Shown one piece after another: positions 29,060 to 39,705 of a stretch of 64,000 nt of DNA. The stretch lies in the NCBI RefSeq assembly GCF_040054535.1, contig NC_090783.1, forward strand, positions 3,141,501 through 3,205,500, given 5' to 3'. The DNA is from Antennarius striatus. Its lineage: Eukaryota > Chordata > Actinopteri > Lophiiformes > Antennariidae. The position numbers were made by a program, and so were the translations under genes. The notes beneath the pieces are model-generated. The model did no database searches and was not told where the DNA came from. It saw only the letters and a program-made list of their open reading frames with translations. Position 1 is the first letter of the stretch, and each line of letters begins with the position of its first letter.

Positions 29060-32000
29060 AATGTAGCCGCAAGAGGACACAAGCCAGTGTCTTATTGTGC
29101 CGGTCCCAAGCCCGGATAAATACAGAGGGTTCCGTCAGGAAGGGCATCCGGCGTAAAACTTTTGCCAAATCAAAGATGCGAATCAAACCTATGACTTCCA
29201 TACCGGATCGGTCGAGGCCCGGGTTAACAACGACCGCCATCAGCGCTGTTGACCTACATGGCGCCGGTGGAAATTGGATTACTGTTGGTCGAAGAAGGAG
29301 AGGAGGAAAGTGCGTTCGCACGAAGAAAGAGAAGAGGAACACCAAGAGTATAGGACTGAGAGTAGGGACGTTGAATGTTGGAACTATGACAGGAAAAGGT
29401 AGAGAGTTGGTTGACATGATGCAGAGGAGGAAGGTAGACATACTGTGTGTCCAGGAGACCAGGTGGAAAGGTAGCAAGGCTAGAAGTTTAGGAGCAGGGT
29501 TCAAGTTGTTCTATCATGGTGTAGATGGGAAGAGAAATGGAGTAGGAGTTATCTTGAAGGAGGAGTTTGTTAGGAATTTCCTGGAGGTAAAAAGAGTGTC
29601 AGATAGAGTGATGAGTCTGAAGCTAGAAATAGAAGATGTGATGTTCAATGTTGTTAGCGGGTATGCTCCACAGGTAGGATGTGAGCTGGAGGAGAAGGAG
29701 AAATTCTGGTCGGACCTTGATGAAGTGATGCAGAGCATGCCTAGAAGTGAGAGAGTTGTCATTGGAGCAGACTTCAATGGACATGTTGGTGCAGGAAACA
29801 GAGGTGATGAGGAGGTGATGGGCAGGTTTGGTATCCAGGAGAGGAACGCAGAAGGACAGATGGTAGTTGACTTTGCAAAAAGGATGGAAATGGCTGTAGT
29901 GAGTACTTTCTTCCAGAAGAGGAAGGAACATAGAGTGACCTATAAGAGTGGCGGTAGGAGCACACAGGTAGACTACATCTTGTGTAGACGGTGTAACCTG
30001 AAAGAGATCAGTGACTGCAAAGTAGCGGTAGGTGAGAGTGTAGCCAAACAGCATAGGATGGTGGTGTGTAGGATGACTCTGGTGGTGAGGAAGATGAAGA
30101 GGGCAAAGGCAGAGCAGAAGACAAAATGGTGGAAGCTGAAAAAGGAAGAGTGTTGCATGACTTTTAGGAAGGAGTTAAGACAGGCTCTGGGTGGTCAGGA
30201 GGTGCTTCCAGATGACTGGACAACTACAGCTAATGTGATCAGGGAGACAGGTAGGAGAGTACTTGGTGTGTCATCTGGAAGGAAAGTAGATAAGGAGACT
30301 TGGTGGTGGAATGAGGAGGTACAGGAGTGTATACAGAGAAAGAGGTTAGCCAAGAGGAAGTGGGACACTGAGAGGACTGAGGAGAGTAGACAGGAGTACA
30401 GGGAGATGCAGCGTCAGGTGAAGGTAGAGGTAGCAAAGGCCAAACAAGAAGCTTATGATGACTTGTATGTTAGGTTAGACAGTAAAGAGGGAGAGACTGA
30501 TCTATACCGGTTGGCAAGACAGAGAGATAGAGATGGGAAGGACGTGCAGCAGGTTAGGGTGATTAAGGATAGGGATGGAAGTCTATTGACAGGTGCCAGT
30601 AGTGTGATGGGAAGATGGAAAGAGTACTTTGAAGAGTTGATGAACGTGGAAAATGAGAGAGAACAAAGACTAGAAGAGGTGACTGTTGTGGACCAGGATG
30701 TAGCAAAGATTAGTCAGGATGAAGTGAGGAGGGCATTGAAGAGGATGAAGAGTGGAAAGGCAGTTGGTCCTGATGATATACCTGTAGAGGTATGGAAGTG
30801 TCTAGGAGAGGTGGCGGTAGAGTTTCTGACTGGGTTGTTCAACAGGATCTTAGATAGTGAGAAGATGCCTGAGGAATGGAGGAGAAGTGTGCTGGTGCCC
30901 ATTTTTAAGAACAAGGGAGATGTGCAGAGTTGTGGCAACTACAGAGGAATAAAGCTGATGAGCCATACAATGAAGTTATGGGAGAGAGTAGTGGAAGCTA
31001 GACTAAGGGCAGAAGTGAACATTTGTGAGCAGCAGTATGGTTTCATGTCAAAAAAGAGTACTACAGATGCAGTATTTGCTTTGAGGATGTTGATAGAGAA
31101 GTACAGAGAAGGCCAGAGGGAGCTGCATTGTGTTTTTGTAGATCTGGAGAAAGCTTACGACAGGGTGCCCAGAGAGGAACTGTGGTATTGTATGAGGAAG
31201 TCTGGAGTGGCAGAGAAGTATGTTAGAGCAGTGCAGGACATGTATGAGGACTGTAAGACAGTGGTGAGGTGTGCTGTAGGTGTGACAGAGGAGTTCAAGG
31301 TGGAGGTGGGACTGCATCAGGGATCAGCTCTGAGCCCCTTCTTGTTTGCCATGGTGATGGACAGGCTGACAGACGAGGTTAGACAGGAATCTCCATGGAC
31401 TATGATGTTTGCAGATGACATTGTGATCTGTAGTGAGAGCAGGGAACAGGTGGAGGAGAAGCTAGAGAGGTGGAGGTTTGTCCTGGAAAGGAGAGGAATG
31501 AAGGTTAGCCGCAGTAAGACAGAGTACATGTGTGTGAATGAGAGGGACCCAAGTGGAAGAGTGAGGTTACGGGGAGAAGAGATCAAGAAGGTGGAGGATT
31601 TTAAGTACTTAGGCTCAACAGTCCAGAGCAATGGAGAGTGTGGAAAAGAGGTGAAGAAGCGTGTACAGGCAGGATGGAACGGGTGGAGGAAAGTGTCAGG
31701 AGTGATGTGTGATAGAAGAGTTTCAGCTAAAATGAAGGGAAAGGTGTACAAAACTGTGGTTAGACCAGCGATGTTGTTTGGTCTAGAGACAGTGTCACTG
31801 AGGAAAAGACAGGAGACAGAGCTGGAGGTAGCAGAGATAAAGATGCTGAGGTTCTCTCTGGGATTGACCAGGAAGGATAGGATCAGGAATGAGTACATCA
31901 GAGGGACAGCACATGTTAGAGGTCTTGGAGATAAAGTCAGAGAGGCCAGACTGAGATGGTTTGGACATGTCCAGAGGAGAGATAGTGAATATATTGGTAG

Positions 32001-32194
32001 AAGGATGCTGAGTTTTGAACTGCCAGGCAGGAGGCCTAGAGGAAGACCAAAGAGGAGGTTTATGGATGTAATGAGGGAGGACATGAAGGTAGTTGGTGTG
32101 AGAGAAGAGGATTCAAAGGACAGGGCTAGATGGAGGAAATTGATTCGCTGTGGCGACCCCTGAAGGGAAAAGCCGAAAGGAAAAGAAGAAGAAG
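29060..32194 (+). mobile_element. RTE-like LINE with one intact 1022-codon frame
   Basis: The open frame 29095-32163 encodes an endonuclease plus reverse transcriptase polyprotein. The AP-endonuclease-like domain begins at about residue 82 (LRVGTLNVGTMTGKGRELV, VDILCVQETRW, GADFNGHVG, STQVDYILCR). The reverse transcriptase follows ([49 protein letters not shown] at about 770). The C-terminus ends KLIRCGDP. The 3' end is short and finishes in (GAA)n. The 16-bp direct repeat AAGAATCTACATCTGC at 29044-29059 and 32195-32210 is a clear target site duplication. The intact frame and perfect duplication suggest a recent insertion. It landed in the 3' flank of chst12-like copy 4, antisense to it. Clade is from motif memory; the true translation start is uncertain. 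Confidence 0.9.
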
Positions 32195-32303
32195 AAGAAT
32201 CTACATCTGCTCCAACGATCGGTTGTAAAAGGCATTCACCGGCTTTGTATAGGGGGATGAGGAGTGGGCTGCACATGGAGAGCTGAGCCCAGGCCTTTGT
32301 GGT

Positions 32304-33955
32304 CTACTGGAGGAGCACACTGTCAGGTTTGGGATAGCCAAATAGCTGGAAGTCTGGTTCATACAGCTGGTACAGCTTTCTCCTCATTTTTATGGGAATC
32401 TTGGAAAACCAGTCTCTTTCCCAGTTCATTGTCGTGGGATTTTTGTAAATCGAAGGGAAGTGTATGATATCATCCACTTCCAGAAGCTTCAGCAGGTGCT
32501 TTGCATCTGTTTCCAGGGTTTCAACTTGTCCGATGAAGTCATACTTCACCTGACATGGATGGCACAGACGATACACCTGACATACATAAGAAGCAGCATA
32601 AGATATAAAAACAGCATCTCGAAACATCTTCCTCATTAATCATTCAAACATACAGAAGCAGAAAATAAACACTACCAAGGAAATCATAATTTTATTGTCA
32701 TTTACAATCATAAAGTTAAAGCTAGCAGGCCCTTTCCCAAAGTACACTTATACTTGAAACTTGTCCATTGAAACAATGAAATATTCATTCATTCGTATCA
32801 ATTACTAAACGTGTCAACATTAGCCCAAGTATAAATATGAAATAAATGAGCTCAACAAACCCAGTTAAGCATCTGAGGTGTGTCATTAAACCATTTGTGT
32901 TGTGCTGCTGTGTGACATGAATACCTGCCGCCAGTGTTCACCGAAGCTCGTCCTCCTCTCAGTCGCTGGATCGACCAGATATGAGATGAATTGCTGAAAC
33001 GTTGGTTTGATTCCTGCTGCAATCGCTTCAGCTGCTGTCTTTGGCAACGTCCCAGACACGTTCCCATAGCGACGGATCATGACTGATCCATACCGCCTGT
33101 AGAAGTCCACTTTGGGACTTGACACACACAAACATACCCCGCTAAATGAACGAAACAGCTTCAGTTTGTCGACAAAGTGAAGTATATTCCTCAGGAAAGA
33201 CAAACACACTCTCACAAAACACACACATTTGCCACCCATCCATTTACAGCAGCACACCTTTGAAGCTTGTTCCTGAAGGCTGAAATAAGTCGAACAAATG
33301 GGTCTCGAACAAACAGAAACTTTGTGTAGTTCTTCAGCTTACGTTCCATCAGATGGCGAGAGAGAGAACTATTGTGATGCAAAAAGCTGTGAACACACAA
33401 ACACACAGGGTTAAACAACATGGATAAAGTTTTACACAATAATCCCTCTTTAATGCGATCCAGGACCACCAGTGAAAAACAAAATTCCACGATTTAGTGA
33501 CAATCTATTTAATTATTTATGATTATTTAAACGTTTATGAACCCTCCCCATACTGATATTAAACCACCTTGTTTTCCCACAGTCTTATAAAAATTTTAAA
33601 GCAGTTTTGTATTATGTATTATGTATGTATTTTGGTGAGAAATGATTGTACTGTACAGATTAGGATTTCTTTATCTTACACTTACAAAACAAAATTGTTG
33701 ATGAATATGACTCTGTGACACTGTTTATGTGTTTGTGTGTATGTATGTCATACTTGGCAAAGGTGAGGTGGATGGAAGACTTGTGTACGAGGTCAGCAGG
33801 TACAGTTTGTGGGTCGGTGTAGGGTTTTCCTGAGGAGGGGGAGATGAGGGACTGAGACAGGACCACCATCACCCTCTTCCAGTTGGTGCATGCTACCTGG
33901 ACGAAGACGGGAGGAAGGGAAGATGACAAGAGGTACACTGAATGTGTGAGTGGAT

Positions 33956-34003
<48 letters not shown>

Positions 34004-34533
34004 TGCAGCTGTACCTTGGGGACGTAGCAGTAGATAACCCTGTGTTTGTCGTTCACTATGAGGTGATTCAAGTCCCTGTCGGGGATCTGCTCAAATGCCC
34101 GAGTCCTTCCGGGGAATTCTACACCTTCCCTTCCTGAACACGTATCCGTGATCCTCCTCTTCCTCATCTCTTGTTCTCTTTCTCTGACAGTGTAATTACT
34201 CCTCTCCTTCTCCACATCGTCCCTTGTTTCCTCTTTCTTTCGTTCTTGTTTGCTCCTCCGTTCCTCCTCTCCATGTTCTTCGCCTGCTCCTCCACCCTCC
34301 TTGAGGACTAGGGTTGTTCTGGAGGTGGTAGTGTTCACGGTGGAGGAAGAACTGGTCTGGGTTCTGCTAGTGGATTTACAGTATGAACTGCTTGCAGAGG
34401 AATAATTCTGTTTGGGGTCCTGTATTTGGCCAAAGTTTAGACCCTTGATGTTGTACCAATAGACGATGATCACAAGGATCATAACCAAAGACAACATGAT
34501 AAGTGCTGTTTGTAGACCCTGCTTTGTTACCAT
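32304..34533 (-). CDS. Carbohydrate sulfotransferase 12-like, copy 4, intact, 5 exons
   Basis: Exons: 34015-34533, 33754-33896, 33258-33386, 32925-33117, 32304-32576, with lengths identical to copies 1 and 3 and 418 codons. It keeps the anchor (SLVMILVIIVYW), [10 protein letters not shown] and [15 protein letters not shown]. Exon 3 starts NFLHHNSSLSRHLM, so the Trp of the FWRHYG motif in copy 1 is Leu here. Exon 4 starts SPKVDFYRRYG where the others have RPNE(D/K)FYR. Intron 1 is 118 bp with a long (GT)n. The LINE at 29.06-32.19 kb sits about 110 bp beyond its stop codon and may truncate or alter its 3' UTR. Probably functional; substrate unknown. Confidence 0.88.
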
Positions 34534-34789
34534 GGTTAGGTCAGGTCCAGAGCTGTGATCAGTGAAGAAAAGAGAATGAGGTCAGCTTGTCATCTGCAAA
34601 TGGAGAAAAGACTAAGCCTAACTATAGACTTGTTCTTCTTTTGTGGAGAATAAAAGAGGTGTGATTTACTGAGTCATGATAAAATACAAGTGGTTGTGGT
34701 TGTTTTGGTCTGCACCCCTGCAGAGTTCTGTGAGGAACACAGCTGTATGCCTACACAAATTGCCTGTAGACTGGTTTGGCAAACTCCTC

Positions 34790-34960
34790 AGCCCCCTCTA
34801 GATCTTCCCGGGGGAGTGTGACTTCATGATAATCTGAACACGACGTTTGGTCCCCTCAGAAAGAGAAACCACCACATTAGCCTGCTAATCCCAAGGTCCT
34901 ACTCCCAACGTCCACATCACGTTACAGAGGCATGTCAGCCAGTAGCCCTTCATCACGCAG
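34790..34960 (-). mobile_element. LINE fragment, copy of the one at 25.9 kb
   Basis: CCACATTAGCCTGCTAATCC and CACGTTACAGAGGCATGTCA align with the left part of the LINE fragment at 25.86 kb. It lies at the same distance from exon 1 of its sulfotransferase copy. It is a duplicate carried by the tandem duplication, not a new insertion. Confidence 0.55.
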
Positions 34961-35519
34961 AACTTCCTGGCACCGGCCAGAGAACAGCAAAAAAGAGAAA
35001 TATTAGCTTGCTTTATCAAACCTAAGATACTTGAGTTTCTCTCAAAGGCTACAGTCCCTGACAAAAGTCTCATCACTTATCTAACTTGTAAGAACAACAA
35101 ATAATAAATTGCTTTGTTAGAATTGATTTGGGCGCTTAGAAGCGAGAACGAGGAGGAAGAGAATGACGGCACAACAGAAACTAATATTGTTCTTAAAGGA
35201 GGCCAAGCAGGCATACATTAAGAAGTTGGAGAACCGGCTGGTCCATAGCCACGTGTGGGTGGTATGGAATGAAGACCGTCGTTGAACGGGAGGCATTGAC
35301 CCCTCCATTGCAGTGGAGAGGAACACAGAGTGAGCTGATGAATTAAACACCTTTTTTAATAGGTTCAGCTTTTATAACAGCTGATTGAAAAATGTTCAGC
35401 TCACCCAGACTGATCAGTATGACATGAAAAATTCAGGTATAAAATATCTTTCAAAAGTGTGAGAAAGAACACCTCCCCAGCACGACAAAGAAATGACAGT
35501 TGACAAGTTTCTTGTGTTG

Positions 35520-35750
35520 ACTGTTTTTATACTGTATATATTATACTGTTTATATTTTAATTTTATACTGTTTATATTTTAATTTTTTAGTATATGTACT
35601 GTTAATTGCTACATGTGTCTGTTAGTGTAGTGTATGTCTTGTGGTATGTCCTGTTTTGTTTTTGTTTTTTCCTGGTGTTTGAATGAGCAGTGGATATGTG
35701 CAATTTCCTCTGGAATTATTAAAGTATCTATCAATCTACCGATCGATCTG
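35520..35750 (+). mobile_element. Rex1-like LINE 3' UTR fragment
   Basis: Contains CTGTTAGTGTAGTGTATGTC, TTGTGGTATGTCCTG and ATGTGCAATTTCCTC with AATTATTAAAGTA and a degenerate TATC tail, matching the element at 16.6-17.1 kb. Confidence 0.6.
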
Positions 35751-36161
35751 TAGACTCCCTTGTTGCTGTGAACTGGAAATAATAAGTCCTAACAACTGAT
35801 GTTCCTAATGCATTGTGAATGGCTCGACTTACTGATCAATCAGGAATCCTGTCCCGACTCTTCCGTGTTGTTTATGTCCTCTTCTGTATGTTTCTATCAC
35901 ACTGTGATGAGACACAGCACAGGTTGGGATGAGTCTGTAGAGTCGGTTTTTCTTGTCTGTTGTTTTACAACAGTTCTGACTCTTAACCCTTCATAGGACT
36001 CTCATTAAAATACTCGGAAATTCTAAACTTAAACCTTATAGTATTATTGGAGGACATAACAGAACTTTATTTCTGTTGTGACGTTTTTTAATGTCATGCA
36101 GAAAATCACATTACCAAAATTTGCCTGATTAAAGGGTAAAGTTTATTAATATTAATGGTTC

Positions 36162-36296
36162 TATTATTCCACAAGGTAGCACCACGGGGTGTGACGTAGC
36201 ATCAGCTTTTATCAATTTCAATTTAAAGTTTTCTAATTGAAGCTATTCCCCAATTTAGAAGAAGTGTAAGAGTACCTGACGGAGCAATAGCAACAA
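36162..36296. repeat. About 135-bp near-identical repeat, first copy
   Basis: From TTCCACAAGG through GGTGTGACGTAGCATCAGC to GACGGAGCAATAGCAACAAA. The second copy is at about 39066-39201, in the same orientation with only a few differences. Part of it overlaps the LTR element fossil to the right, so it may be mobile-element sequence. Confidence 0.75.
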
Positions 36297-36490
36297 ATAA
36301 TTACCACAGGCTTTACTCTGGAAACATGAAAAGTGTGATGAATCTTGTGCATGGTTGGCGGGAGCTTCAGTGTAATAGTTGTAGGACTAATCACACGAAC
36401 AATTGGAAAAGGGCCAGTAAACTTGGGGAGCAGCTCAAGAGTACACCCCCCCCCCCAGCTAGGAATGTCCCTGGCAGACAGCCACACTCT
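36233..36490 (-). mobile_element. Gypsy-like LTR retrotransposon fossil, integrase C-terminal fragment
   Basis: The minus strand encodes the end of a Gypsy-type integrase (LLPKFTGPFPIVRVISP, HHTFHVSRVKPV). No other parts of the element are identified next to it. It is an old, broken fragment. Confidence 0.7.
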
Positions 36491-36715
36491 TTGTCCTACC
36501 CGATGGCCTCAGGTGAAAATGACAAACTAACTATGGGGAGAACTCAACACAGATTGGCTAAACACCAAACAAAACAATCAGGCAAAACAAACCATGTGCA
36601 GCAAATCACTAAATGTGGCGGAAACAGAAAAGTACAAGAACTGAACCCATAAAATAACATACACGAGCAAGACAGACACAGACCATCACAATTTCATCAT
36701 TTTTTAAATGTTGTA

Positions 36716-36880
36716 TACTAATGTGCTCCCCGAAGGGAAATTAATAGCACACTCCAGTTAGTGAATACTTCAAACACATGCATACATGTTAGTTTGTACA
36801 GGCCCCTGCAGCACATGCATACATACACAAGGGGGCCTGTAGGTATGCAGGGGGAGGTAGAGCGGCCCAGTATGCCTGTC
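36716..36880 (-). mobile_element. Truncated tRNA-derived SINE
   Basis: Matches the body and 3' end of the SINE at 39.7-40.1 kb (CCCCGAAGGGAAATTAA, CAAACACATGCATACA, GGCCTGTAGG) without its tRNA-like head. Confidence 0.6.
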
Positions 36881-37110
36881 CTGCTGTGTCCAGCCTTCCT
36901 AGCAGTGCTACAGTGTTTTGTACTCATTACCCGTACATTAGCTGAAGGTGTTGTATATTTACATCTCATCCCTAGCCTCGTGATTAACGTGAGGCGGGGG
37001 ACACTCCGGCCACCACGCCAGTGCCACCGCAGCAAAGAATAAAGAATTATTTTTATTTTTTTTAAGAATACAATTTTATTTTTTTTCTCCAATTTTTTTT
37101 TTTGTAGATC

Positions 37111-37797
37111 TAGATGTACTCATTCCTGATCCTATCCTTCCTGGTCACTCCCAGAGAGAACCTCAGCATCTTCATCTCTGCTACCTCCAGCTCTGTCTCC
37201 TGTCTTTTCCTCAGTGACACTGTCTCTAGACCAAACAACATCGCTGGTCTCACCACAGTTTTGTACACCTTTCCTTTCATTTTAGCTGAAACTCTTCTAT
37301 CACACATCACACCTGACACTTTCCTCCACCCGTTCCATCCTGCCTGGACACGCTTCTTCACCTCTTTTCGACACTCTCCATTGCTCTGGACTGTTGACCC
37401 GAAGTACTTAAAATCCTCCACCTTCTTGATCTCTTCTCCCTGTAGCCTCACTCTTCTACTAGGGTCCCTCTCATTCACACACATGTACTCTGTCTGACTG
37501 CGGCTAACCTTCATTCCTCTCCTTTCCAGGACAAACCTCCACCTCTCTAGCTTCTCCTCCACCTGTTCCCTGCTCTCACTGCAGATCACAATGTCATCTG
37601 CAAACATCATAGTCCATGGAGATTCCTGTCTAACCTGGTCTGTCAGGCACACCTCACCACTGTCTTACAGTCTTCATACATGTCCTGCACCACTCTAACA
37701 TACTTCTCTGCCACTCCAGACTTCCTCATACAATACCACAGTTCCTCTCTGGGCACCCTGTCATAAGCTTTCTCCAGGTCTACAAAAACACAATGGG
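37111..37797 (-). mobile_element. Internal fragment of the RTE-like LINE
   Basis: The minus strand encodes MMFADDIVICSESREQVEE through RKDRIRNEYI, nearly the same as the full copy at 29-32 kb. Both ends are missing and about 115 bp is deleted internally near 37647, upstream (in element sense) of the FADD region. Its right edge abuts the exon 1 relic of chst12-like copy 5. Confidence 0.85.
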
Positions 37798-38405
37798 GTC
37801 CTGTAGCTGGTAGAGCTTGAGACCCCCAATGTCATCCCAATTGTCACGTCTCTGTCCTATGATTTTCCTGTTTATTTTCCTACCACTAACAACTCATATC
37901 ATTCCAGATCCTGTCTCACCCTCAATCAGTTCATCCCCTGCACCTGCTGTGTCTCCACACACCTGCAGCCACTCCCTAATCCGTCTCCACTCTACATATA
38001 CCCAGCTCTGCCCTCAGTACTCTACCAGATTGTTTAGTCTTCGCCCTGACTCTCCAGCCTTCGTATCCTGCTCGCTTTGGTGACCGTGTATGAATCCCGT
38101 TTGCTCTCTCGACCCAGTCTGCTCCTCATCTGATTCGTCTGCCTGGTTTGTTGGCTGTTTCGTGCCTGACCCTGCTGGATTCTGGACTCTACCTTTAGCC
38201 TGTCGTTTTTGGATACCTCTGCCTATCGGACTGATTATTTGGTACCTGACCTCTATTAAACCTGCTCTTAACCTGCCCGTTTGTCATGCTTTTGGGTTCC
38301 CCATGCCAGTCGTGCTCAGCCATGACACCAATAGTTGAGGATGAGAAGGATCATAACCAAAGACCACAGGATGAATGCCATTCGTAGACCCCACCTTGTT
38401 ACCAT
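37797..38405 (-). pseudogene. Carbohydrate sulfotransferase 12-like, copy 5, exon 1 relic
   Basis: The minus strand from 38405 matches the start of exon 1 (start codon, anchor with LVMILLI, then the stem up to QLQDP), but the remainder of exon 1 and exons 2-5 are gone, cut by the LINE fragment at 37797. A solo LTR is inserted in the piece that remains (37842-38327). The 5' flank right of 38405 (GGCAGGTTCAGAGCTGCGAT) matches the flanks of copies 2-4. Confidence 0.85.
37842..38327. mobile_element. Solo LTR, 486 bp
   Basis: It begins TGTCACG and ends CATGACA, the TG...CA ends of an LTR, and is flanked by a 5-bp direct repeat CCAAT (37837-37841 and 38328-38332). Without it, the two sides join into sequence matching exon 1 of the other chst12-like copies. 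Gypsy-type is likely from the 5-bp duplication. No internal element sequence is left. Confidence 0.8.
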
Positions 38406-38929
38406 TGTTATGGCAGGTTCAGAGCTGCGATTGGTGAAGAGGATGAGGTCGGCTTGTCAACTGAAAGGGGAAGCCTTACTTCAGTCTTGGGGTTTTTTTT
38501 AGATTAAGTGATTTCGTGAATATTATAAAATATTCCAAATATTACATGGAATTAATCAATGGATGTGGAGGAGCAGCATAACGCCAGCAAGGTCGACAAC
38601 TAGCTGTCCATCACAAGCGCAAGACCACCAGATCCTACACCAGCATGGACATCTTCACGCCATGCAAACCTCTCAGTCATGCATAGGATGAAATTCTCAA
38701 AGCACGTTTTGTGTTTAATTTGTTAAATAACAGTGCATTGGTAAACTTCTACACATTCTTGCAGACAACAGTATTTAATGTTTGGCCAGACTGCTTCACC
38801 AGTCGGTACAACTCTCCTTGTGTGAGGCTTTTTGGTTCCATGTTCCCCTCAGTCCAGATTTCTGTATTGTTCCTCCTGAGTCTGATGTTCATCTAACGGA
38901 CATGCTTTCAACTCCAGTACCTTGGTATA

Positions 38930-39060
38930 GGCATCCCCAGAGAGAATGCAACCCCATGATCATCGACAAGTGACCTTCAGTCCTGTCTCTTGGAAAAAGG
39001 AACCACCACACCAGTCTGCCAATGCCAATCCCAAGAATGGCAGTGCGGATTGCCATTCTT
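38930..39060 (-). mobile_element. LINE fragment, third copy of the one at 25.9 kb
   Basis: AGGAACCACCACACCAGTCT and neighbouring bases match the LINE pieces at 25.86 and 34.79 kb, again about 0.5 kb right of a chst12-like exon 1. This supports copy 5 being a unit of the same array. Confidence 0.5.
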
Positions 39061-39065
39061 TTCTA

Positions 39066-39201
39066 TTGTTCCACAAGGTGGCACCACGGGGTGTGACGTA
39101 GCATCAGCTTTTATCAATTTCAATTTAAAGTTTTCTAATTGAAGCTATTCCCCGATTTAGAAGAAGTGTAAGAGTACCTGACGGAGCAATAGCAACAAAT
39201 A
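39066..39201. repeat. About 135-bp near-identical repeat, second copy
   Basis: Same orientation and nearly the same bases as 36162-36296. The two copies are about 2.9 kb apart and bracket the copy 5 relic. Confidence 0.75.
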
Positions 39202-39424
39202 ATATGATTGAGATCCGGGCAGTTTGAAGATGAAAAAAGATGACATCTTCATCAAACAACTTTACAATGGATGGATTGAGAAATATTCTGTATAAACTTG
39301 TGTTCACTGAAGACGTATTTACCGCCAGGCTGTCATCTTAGTTCTGTGGCATATCTCATTATTTTTCAACAAAATCAAACAGCTGAGTCCAATGAAAGAG
39401 GAGGCTGGGATTAGAGAGTATTGA

Positions 39425-39612
39425 ATATATATTTGAATATTTCTTCAGATCCTTCTTCCTCATCTAAAAGAGGCAGATGGATATTTACTGAAAAAAGACA
39501 CTCTCCCAGCCACAAATCAAAAGCAAGACAAATACAACAGCTTCAGATCAGAATCAGAAGCAGCACTCATACATGGTGTCAGAAAAGACATGATTTTGGA
39601 CATGATGGAACG
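39425..39612 (-). pseudogene. Relic of eif3b exon 16 and flanking intron, second copy
   Basis: Matches eif3b 41755-41940: TATTTCTTCAGATCCTTCTT, GAGGCAGATGGA, then intron sequence with CCAGCCACAAAT, CAACAGCTTCAGATCAGAAT and GGTGTCAGAAAAG. The upstream block (39380-39424) also matches 40905-40945 just beyond the eif3b stop codon, so this copy joins eif3b 3' flank directly to intron 15. Confidence 0.75.
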
Positions 39613-39705
39613 ATGCAATGATTCTTTATTCTTTTTTTATTCTTTACCATCGAGCCCTCCTTGTGCTGTAAAGCGAAAGATAGCATTTCATCATTTTTTA
39701 AATAT

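Noticed and set aside
31317-32276. A 319-codon minus-strand frame opposite the RTE-like LINE
   Set aside because: It is the antisense shadow of the LINE protein: low-complexity Ser/Leu-rich content with no family match. The other minus-strand frames at 29.0-31.3 kb are rejected for the same reason.
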